11,159 nt of DNA, from NCBI GenBank assembly GCA_002403105.1, contig DHHD01000060.1, forward strand, positions 6,066 to 17,224. The letters are read 5' to 3'. The stretch comes from Anaerolineaceae bacterium UBA4781. GTDB taxonomy: Bacteria > Chloroflexota > Anaerolineae > Anaerolineales > Anaerolineaceae. The position numbers and the translations under genes are program-made. Under the pieces are notes generated by a model. That model searched no databases. It was not told the DNA's origin and worked only from the letters and a program-made list of their open reading frames with translations. Shown one piece after another: positions 6,778 through 11,159 of the stretch (position 1 is its first letter; every line of letters begins with the position of its first letter).

Positions 6778-8175
6778 ATGGGATTGCGTGTATACAACAC
6801 TCTCACCCGAGAGAAAGAACCTTTTCGCACCATAGAAGAAAAGAAGGTGCGCATGTACGTGTGCGGTCCAACCGTATACGCCAATGCACATGTGGGGCAT
6901 GCCATGTCAGCGCTGGTCTTTGATATCATCCGGCGATATTTGGAATATTGCGGATTTGAAGTGCGGCATGTAATGAACTATACCGATGTGGATGATAAGA
7001 TCATCCTGCGCGCAGCCGCAGTGGGGAAAGATCCCTTGGAATTGGCACAGGCTTATATTGAAAAATTCGATGAACATTTACGCGATTTGAATATTTTACC
7101 TGCCACTTATAAACCGCGTGCAACTGCTGAAATGCAGAACATCATTAAATTCGTAGAGAAATTGGTCAAAAAAGGTTTTGCTTACGCAGTGGATGGGGAT
7201 GTGTATTACCGGGTACGTAAATTTGACTCGTACGGAAAACTTTCTCACCGCAATGTTGATGAAATGCGCTCCGGTGCACGTGTCAGTGTGGACGAACGCA
7301 AAGAAGATCCGCTGGATTTCGCACTGTGGAAGAGTGCCAAACCCGGTGAACCATCCTGGGAAAGCCCCTGGGGTCTCGGACGCCCGGGTTGGCATATCGA
7401 ATGCTCTGCCATGAGCATGGCACATTTAGGTGAACAGATCGATATCCATGGTGGCGGCAATGACCTGGTCTTCCCGCATCATGAGAATGAGATCGCCCAG
7501 TCTGAAGCGTTGACTAATCGCTCTTTTGCTACATATTGGATGCATAACGGTATGCTGCAGTTCAGTGGTGAAAAGATGTCGAAATCCTTGGGTAATTTGA
7601 TCACCATTGAAGATTTTCTCACTGATCACTCGGGGGATGTGCTGCGCATGATGGTGCTCAATTCAGGCTATCGCAGCCCGCTGACTTTCAATGATGAAGT
7701 GATCGATCAAGCCCAAAAAGGGCTGGAACGTTTGCAATCAGGGATAAAAGAAGCCCAACCGGGTGCTGAAGGCGCACCTGCTGGCAGTCTGAAAGCCCTG
7801 GCGGCTCAAGCTGAAGCAACGCATGCGGGTTTTGAAACCTGCATGGATGATGATTTTAATTCTGCTGGAGCGTTGGGGAATTTATTCGACCTGGTACGTG
7901 TCATCAATCAAGCACGAGCGGATGGTGCCACGAATGAAGAATTACAGGCTGCCCAGGCAGAACTAACCGAAATAACCGGTGTGCTCGGGTTGCGATTAAA
8001 AGCAACGCAGCAAGGGCAGGGTGCAGATGCGTTCATCAGTATGTTAGTTGTTTTGCGAACTGAACTGCGCACGAAAAAAGAATGGGCGCTTTCTGACCGT
8101 ATTCGTGATGAATTGGCAGAACAGGGTGTGATCGTAGAAGATTCTGCAAAAGGCAGTACCTGGCACTGGAAATGA
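6778..8175 (+). CDS. cysS: Cysteinyl-tRNA synthetase
   Basis: Class I aminoacyl-tRNA synthetase that charges tRNA-Cys with cysteine in the cytoplasm; 465 residues, the normal size. ATG 6778 is fixed by AAGGAG at 6765-6770, seven bases upstream; an in-frame extension to 6748 would overlap yacL. Motifs: YVCGPTVY (27-34) with zinc ligand C29; HIGH variant HVGH (38-41); NYTDVDDKI (67-75); WHIECSAM with zinc ligand C209; FPHHENEIAQSEA with H234 and E238 completing the zinc site; KMSKS (266-270). The rest is the DALR-type helical anticodon-binding domain, ending in WHWK. It lies four bases after yacL and overlaps the next gene by an ATGA. Confidence 0.97.
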   Translation: MGLRVYNTLTREKEPFRTIEEKKVRMYVCGPTVYANAHVGHAMSALVFDIIRRYLEYCGFEVRHVMNYTDVDDKIILRAAAVGKDPLELAQAYIEKFDEHLRDLNILPATYKPRATAEMQNIIKFVEKLVKKGFAYAVDGDVYYRVRKFDSYGKLSHRNVDEMRSGARVSVDERKEDPLDFALWKSAKPGEPSWESPWGLGRPGWHIECSAMSMAHLGEQIDIHGGGNDLVFPHHENEIAQSEALTNRSFATYWMHNGMLQFSGEKMSKSLGNLITIEDFLTDHSGDVLRMMVLNSGYRSPLTFNDEVIDQAQKGLERLQSGIKEAQPGAEGAPAGSLKALAAQAEATHAGFETCMDDDFNSAGALGNLFDLVRVINQARADGATNEELQAAQAELTEITGVLGLRLKATQQGQGADAFISMLVVLRTELRTKKEWALSDRIRDELAEQGVIVEDSAKGSTWHWK

Positions 8176-8915
8176 GAGAATGGATCACAGGTAGAAACCC
8201 GGTGTATGAAACTCTGCGCGTGAGCAAGCGCGAGATCTTTCGCCTATGGCTGGCTGAAGGAAATCAGGAACAAAGCGGGCATCTGAATGATCTGATACAG
8301 TTGGCGAAACAAAAAAAAATTAATATTGAGCGTGTCCCAAAAAGTAAGCTTACCGAGATCTACGCCAATCATCAGGGCGTGGCACTGCAGGTGGGCGGTT
8401 ATCGGTATGCCAGCCTGCCGGAAATGCTGGCTCTGGTGAAAGAGCGCACGGAAAACCCCTTTATTTTATTACTCGATCTAATTCAAGACCCGCAAAATCT
8501 GGGTACCTTGCTGCGCAGCGCTGAAAGTTTTGGTGTGCAGGGGGTGATCATCCCCTCCAGCCGGGCAGCAGAAGTGACCCCGGCGGTGGTGAATGTCTCC
8601 TCCGGTGCATGCGAACATCTGCTCATCGCGCAGATGAACCTCGCCCAGGCAATTGATGTTTTAAAAGAAGCAGGCGCCTGGATCTATGGCTTGGAATTTT
8701 CAGAACAAGCAGTTCCCATCGAAAATGTGGATTTTAAAGGTGGGGTGGGGCTGGTGGTTGGCTCGGAAGGCAGCGGATTACGCAGTTTGGTGCGCAGTAA
8801 ATGCGATCAAATGGTCTGCCTGCCGCGGCTGGGAAAAGTTGATTCTCTCAACGCAGCCACAGCAGGATCCATTGCTTTATATGTGATTCAGAATGTGCGT
8901 ATGAAAAAGCTATAA
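8172..8915 (+). CDS. rlmB: TrmH-family RNA 2'-O-ribose methyltransferase (RlmB type)
   Basis: SPOUT-fold, SAM-dependent enzyme, 247 residues. RlmB methylates the 2'-OH of a guanosine (G2251 in E. coli) in 23S rRNA. Residues 1-78 are the substrate-binding domain (ITGRNPVYETL, then an acidic/basic helix, then HQGVAL). Three SPOUT motifs follow: LDLIQDPQNLGTLLRSAESF (101-120, with N109 and R115), LVVGSEGSGLR (194-204), and the knot motif CLPRLGKVDSLNAATAGSIA (216-235). The start ATG overlaps the cysS stop (ATGA), with no good ribosome site, so translation is probably coupled. RlmB, TrmH and related methyltransferases are hard to separate by sequence; the cysS neighbour and N-terminal domain favour RlmB. 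Its stop overlaps the convergent gene on the other strand by six bases. Confidence 0.92.
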   Translation: MREWITGRNPVYETLRVSKREIFRLWLAEGNQEQSGHLNDLIQLAKQKKINIERVPKSKLTEIYANHQGVALQVGGYRYASLPEMLALVKERTENPFILLLDLIQDPQNLGTLLRSAESFGVQGVIIPSSRAAEVTPAVVNVSSGACEHLLIAQMNLAQAIDVLKEAGAWIYGLEFSEQAVPIENVDFKGGVGLVVGSEGSGLRSLVRSKCDQMVCLPRLGKVDSLNAATAGSIALYVIQNVRMKKL

Positions 8916-9542
8916 CAGCCAGTCACCGGTTTGCACCAGCCAGGCGATCCACAAGCCGATCATGATCATCCCGATCAAAAAGCGTACTAAAAATGAACAT
9001 CCGAAACCTTTCAACATCTCGCCTGTCGATTTCAGTGCGATCTTTGAATCTTTCAAACGGATGATCTCCAGTACAAATATGACAACTGCAGCCGCGATCA
9101 CACCTCCAAATGGTGGGAAAGCTAAACTGCCGATCACAGCCGCCAGTACGGTAGCCAATGTGGTGATCCAGGGTGCACCACCTTTGCGTGCACCAGCCCC
9201 CATCAGCAGATTATCGACCACATTACCCAGCAACATTAACCCGGTGATAATACCCATAAAGACGCCGGCTGGTTTTTCAAAACCAACCACCAGACCATAA
9301 ACGAATGCCGCCAGCCAGATGAAAGTAATACCCGGGATGCCGGGGATGATAAGGGCGATGAGACTGACCAGCATTACAAGGGCAACCACGATCTGCAAAG
9401 CTGCCAGAGTGCCGGTCGTCAGATTTCCCCTTGTTCCAAAGATATCTGCGCTCCATGTTTTCACTTCGGCACAGCCTGAAAGAGAAAGTACTGCCAGGGT
9501 TGACAGTAAAATTAACAAGACGGCTTTAAAGGTTGGTCGCAT
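8910..9542 (-). CDS. DUF456-like membrane protein with lipoprotein-type N-terminus
   Basis: 210 residues. The start is supported by GAGGAG (plus 9549-9554) six bases upstream. Residues 1-24 form a lipoprotein-like signal (basic, hydrophobic, then LSGC with C24). The remainder is very hydrophobic, with membrane segments near 45-68, 71-105 (two), 122-160 (two) and 180-205. PGIPGITFIW (67-76), GARKGGAP, and the Gly/Ala-rich AAVIGSLAFPPFGG stretch ending in an acidic EII match the DUF456 pattern; the function of DUF456 is unknown. It lies 41 bases after serS in the same direction with no terminator between, so it is probably co-transcribed and shares T-box control. The lipobox before a polytopic domain is unusual: either a lipidated anchor or simply a first membrane helix with a chance Cys. 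Confidence 0.75.
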   Translation of the reverse strand: MRPTFKAVLLILLSTLAVLSLSGCAEVKTWSADIFGTRGNLTTGTLAALQIVVALVMLVSLIALIIPGIPGITFIWLAAFVYGLVVGFEKPAGVFMGIITGLMLLGNVVDNLLMGAGARKGGAPWITTLATVLAAVIGSLAFPPFGGVIAAAVVIFVLEIIRLKDSKIALKSTGEMLKGFGCSFLVRFLIGMIMIGLWIAWLVQTGDWLL

Positions 9543-9583
9543 GAAATTCTCCTCGATTTTCTAATTCTATCCATATACGCAAA

Positions 9584-10849
9584 TTACTTGATCTCGGTTG
9601 CGCCGCCCATCCAGGGTAACAGCACTTCCGGAATATGGATGCTGCCATCTGCCTGCTGATAATTCTCTAAAACAGCGATGAGGGTGCGCGGCATGCCTAA
9701 CCCGGAACCATTCAGGGTATGCAAGAAATCCTTGTGCCCATCTGCATCCTTATATTTAATGTTGGCACGGCGAGCCTGGAAGCTGCCCACATTCGAGATG
9801 GAAGAGACCTCCAGCCATTCCTGGCAGCCGGGTGCCCAGATCTCAATATCGTATCCGATGCAGGCATTAAAACTGATATCCCCGGTGCAAAGCTGGAGAA
9901 TGCGGTAGGTGAGCCCTAATTGCTTACAGGTTTCTTCAGCATCTGCCACCATGCGCTCAAATTCATGCATCGAATCTTCTGGTTTGCAGTAGGTATACAT
10001 TTCTACTTTATCAAATTGATGGCCGCGTTTGATACCGCGCACATCCCGCCCGGCGCTCATCTTTTCGCGGCGAAAGCAGGGAGTATAGGCAGTGTAGCGT
10101 AGCGGTAGATCCTGCGTGTCGATGAATTCATCCATGTGCAGCCCGGTTAGGGGTACTTCAGCGGTGGGTACCATGTATAGATCTTCTTCATGGTCCTTGT
10201 ACAAGTTATCTGCAAATTTGGGGAGCTGCCCGGCAGCGAAGAGCGTGGCGCCTTTCACCATGAAAGGAGTATATTTTTCAAGATAACCCTGCCTGATATG
10301 CAGGTCGAGCATAAAAGCGATCAGCGCACGCTGCAAGCGAGCGCCCAATCCGCTTAATATATAAAAACGCGAGCCGGTGATCTTCACACCACGTTCAAAA
10401 TCGAGAATGCCTAGCTTTTCGCCCAGTTCCCAATGGGGCAGCGGTTCAAAATCGAATGCAGGCTTTTCACCCACGGTTTTTAAAACTACATTCTCGCTCT
10501 CGTCCTTGCCAACCGGCACCTGAGGCAGGGGAATGTTGGGAATGGTCATAATAAGCTGCCGTTGTTTCTCTTCAATAGTACGGATGGTGTCATCCAGAGA
10601 GGTAATGGAATCCGAAACCACCTTCATTGCAGCAATTTTTGCTTCACGTTCGCTCTTTTCTTTGATTGTGCCGATCTCACGCGATACGGTATTGCGTTCA
10701 GCTTTGAGGGTTTCCACTTTCTGCAGCAGTTCGCGGCGTTGTTCATCAATAGCAAGCAATTCATCCACCACAGAAGGGTCGAGATTGCGTTTCTGCATCC
10801 CTTCTTTGACGGTTTGTGGTTCTTCACGAATCAGTCTGATATCGATCAT
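9584..10849 (-). CDS. serS: Seryl-tRNA synthetase
   Basis: Class II aminoacyl-tRNA synthetase that attaches serine to tRNA-Ser (and tRNA-Sec where present); 421 residues, the usual length. Start ATG (plus 10847-10849) has AAGGAG (plus 10857-10862) seven bases upstream and begins with the classic MIDIRLIREEP; the longer open frame into the leader is not coding. Residues about 1-105 form the tRNA-binding coiled-coil arm. The catalytic domain shows TAEVPLTGLH (229-238), motif 2 with FRREKMSAGRDVRGIKRGHQF (from F259), QLCTGDISFNACIGYDIEIW (319-338), and motif 3 GSGLGMPRTL (381-390). Preceded by a T-box leader and a consensus promoter, so expression should rise when uncharged tRNA-Ser accumulates. 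Followed by the DUF456-like gene. Confidence 0.97.
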   Translation of the reverse strand: MIDIRLIREEPQTVKEGMQKRNLDPSVVDELLAIDEQRRELLQKVETLKAERNTVSREIGTIKEKSEREAKIAAMKVVSDSITSLDDTIRTIEEKQRQLIMTIPNIPLPQVPVGKDESENVVLKTVGEKPAFDFEPLPHWELGEKLGILDFERGVKITGSRFYILSGLGARLQRALIAFMLDLHIRQGYLEKYTPFMVKGATLFAAGQLPKFADNLYKDHEEDLYMVPTAEVPLTGLHMDEFIDTQDLPLRYTAYTPCFRREKMSAGRDVRGIKRGHQFDKVEMYTYCKPEDSMHEFERMVADAEETCKQLGLTYRILQLCTGDISFNACIGYDIEIWAPGCQEWLEVSSISNVGSFQARRANIKYKDADGHKDFLHTLNGSGLGMPRTLIAVLENYQQADGSIHIPEVLLPWMGGATEIK

Positions 10850-10872
10850 GCCTTTTCTCCTTGGTTTTAATA

Positions 10873-10903
10873 GAAAAACCCCTCTTCCTGCAGGACGAGG
10901 GGG
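10873..10903 (-). terminator. T-box-controlled intrinsic terminator (attenuator) of serS
   Basis: On the minus strand, CCCCTC (plus 10897-10902) pairs with GAGGGG (10879-10884). Between the arms lies the self-complementary TCCTGCAGGA, which extends the hairpin. A run of five T (10874-10878) follows. The left arm overlaps the antiterminator strand CTCGT, so the two structures are mutually exclusive. Confidence 0.85.
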
Positions 10904-11060
10904 CGCTCGTGGTGCCACCTGCTTTTGCCGGTGAAAACCGACCTCTTTGGGCGATAACGGTTGCCTCCGTCCCTCTTACGATGCATGTTTGCATCCCTGC
11001 GAAGGAAGCCGGCTCTTCAAGAGCCGCCGGTTTGGATGACCGGGCTGGCTTGTGATCTTG
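10873..11060 (-). promoter_or_regulatory. T-box riboswitch leader of serS
   Basis: The minus strand carries the T-box core AGGTGGCACCACG (plus 10909-10921). Antiterminator: GCAGG (plus 10918-10922) pairs with CCTGC (10890-10894) and ACGAG (10906-10910) pairs with CTCGT (10895-10899). The bulge TGGCACC (10911-10917) is left unpaired; its TGGC would bind the GCCA end of an uncharged tRNA with discriminator G, as tRNA-Ser has. The competing structure is a terminator just before serS. Upstream (10929-11043) lie five short hairpins, including CGGT-TTTC-ACCG (a Stem III candidate), but I cannot assign Stem I or the serine specifier codon with confidence. The 5' end is inferred from the promoter. 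Confidence 0.85.
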
Positions 11061-11065
11061 CCCAG

Positions 11066-11093
11066 ATTATACAATTCCGCACAAAGATGTCAA
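11066..11093 (-). promoter_or_regulatory. Consensus sigma-70 promoter of serS
   Basis: On the minus strand, perfect TTGACA (plus 11088-11093), a 16-base spacer, and perfect TATAAT (plus 11066-11071). Transcription would start near 11058, giving a leader of about 210 bases that contains the T-box. Confidence 0.88.
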
Positions 11094-11111
11094 GGGAGTG
11101 TGAGAACGGTA

Positions 11112-11117
11112 TATAAT
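11112..11117 (+). promoter_or_regulatory. -10 element of a divergent promoter
   Basis: TATAAT at 11112-11117 lies 9 bases before the ATG of the right-edge gene. No good -35 is seen; the correctly placed bases (about 11088-11094) coincide with the -35 of the divergent serS promoter. Confidence 0.5.
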
Positions 11118-11126
11118 TTTGACAAT

Positions 11127-11159
11127 ATGGATGAACAGACTCTTATACAAGCCGCGAAA
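11127..11159 (+). CDS. Start of a gene cut by the window edge, possibly an ECF sigma factor
   Basis: Only 11 codons are present: MDEQTLIQAAK. This resembles the start of many ECF-type RNA polymerase sigma factors (typically 'LIQAAQxGDxxAF...'), but so short a stretch is weak evidence. No Shine-Dalgarno sequence precedes the ATG, and a TATAAT lies just 9 bases upstream, which suggests a leaderless or near-leaderless mRNA. Divergent from serS. Confidence 0.45.
   Translation, partial: MDEQTLIQAAK

Noticed and set aside
10980..11043. Cluster of perfect inverted repeats upstream of serS as a mobile element end or operator array
   Set aside because: They lie inside the transcribed T-box leader and are better explained as RNA hairpins; no transposase, no flanking repeats.
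10861..11055. Plus-strand open frame across the serS leader
   Set aside because: It lies entirely over the T-box structures on the opposite strand; no ribosome site and no recognisable protein.
1..11159. CRISPR array, insertion sequence, integrase/attachment site or phage genes
   Set aside because: No regularly spaced repeats, transposase or integrase motifs seen; the tRNA-Glu 3' end is not duplicated nearby as far as can be read by eye.

Overview
The window looks like a chromosomal segment from a member of the Chloroflexota, most likely an Anaerolineae-type bacterium. This is an inference from protein style: a lipoprotein with a long Pro/Thr linker, an Opp/Dpp-type ABC operon, a T-box-controlled serS, and a shortened yacL-cysS-rlmB cluster. 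No 16S or other strict marker is present.

Bases 1-4098 hold a rightward operon for a peptide/nickel-type (Dpp/Opp) ABC importer: a permease open at the left edge, a second permease, and two ATPases, with almost no spacing between the last three genes. No solute-binding protein gene is visible. The second permease carries an extracytoplasmic insertion of about 120 residues that reads like lobe 2 of a periplasmic binding protein. This is the most unusual thing in the window.

Bases 4240-5300 hold a small lipoprotein gene with its own ribosome binding site and a strong terminator. A decayed, frameshifted C-terminal fragment of a KDGP aldolase family protein follows. Next is a leftward tRNA-Glu(UUC) with its own consensus promoter and terminator; its anticodon loop has C at position 33 instead of the near-universal U.

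Bases 5564-8915 hold a rightward operon: a PIN/TRAM membrane protein (YacL type), cysteinyl-tRNA synthetase, and a SPOUT 2'-O-ribose methyltransferase (RlmB/TrmH type). The genes are tightly coupled, in the same order as part of the Firmicutes yacL...cysS-mrnC-rlmB cluster.

Bases 8910-11093 hold a leftward unit: a consensus sigma-70 promoter, a T-box leader with a clear antiterminator/terminator switch, serS, and a DUF456-like membrane protein with a lipoprotein-type N-terminus. Its stop codon overlaps the convergent rlmB stop. At the right edge a divergent gene begins, probably an ECF-type sigma factor, possibly on a leaderless mRNA.

Overall, the right two thirds is translation housekeeping (two aminoacyl-tRNA synthetases, an RNA methyltransferase, a tRNA) and the left third is nutrient import.
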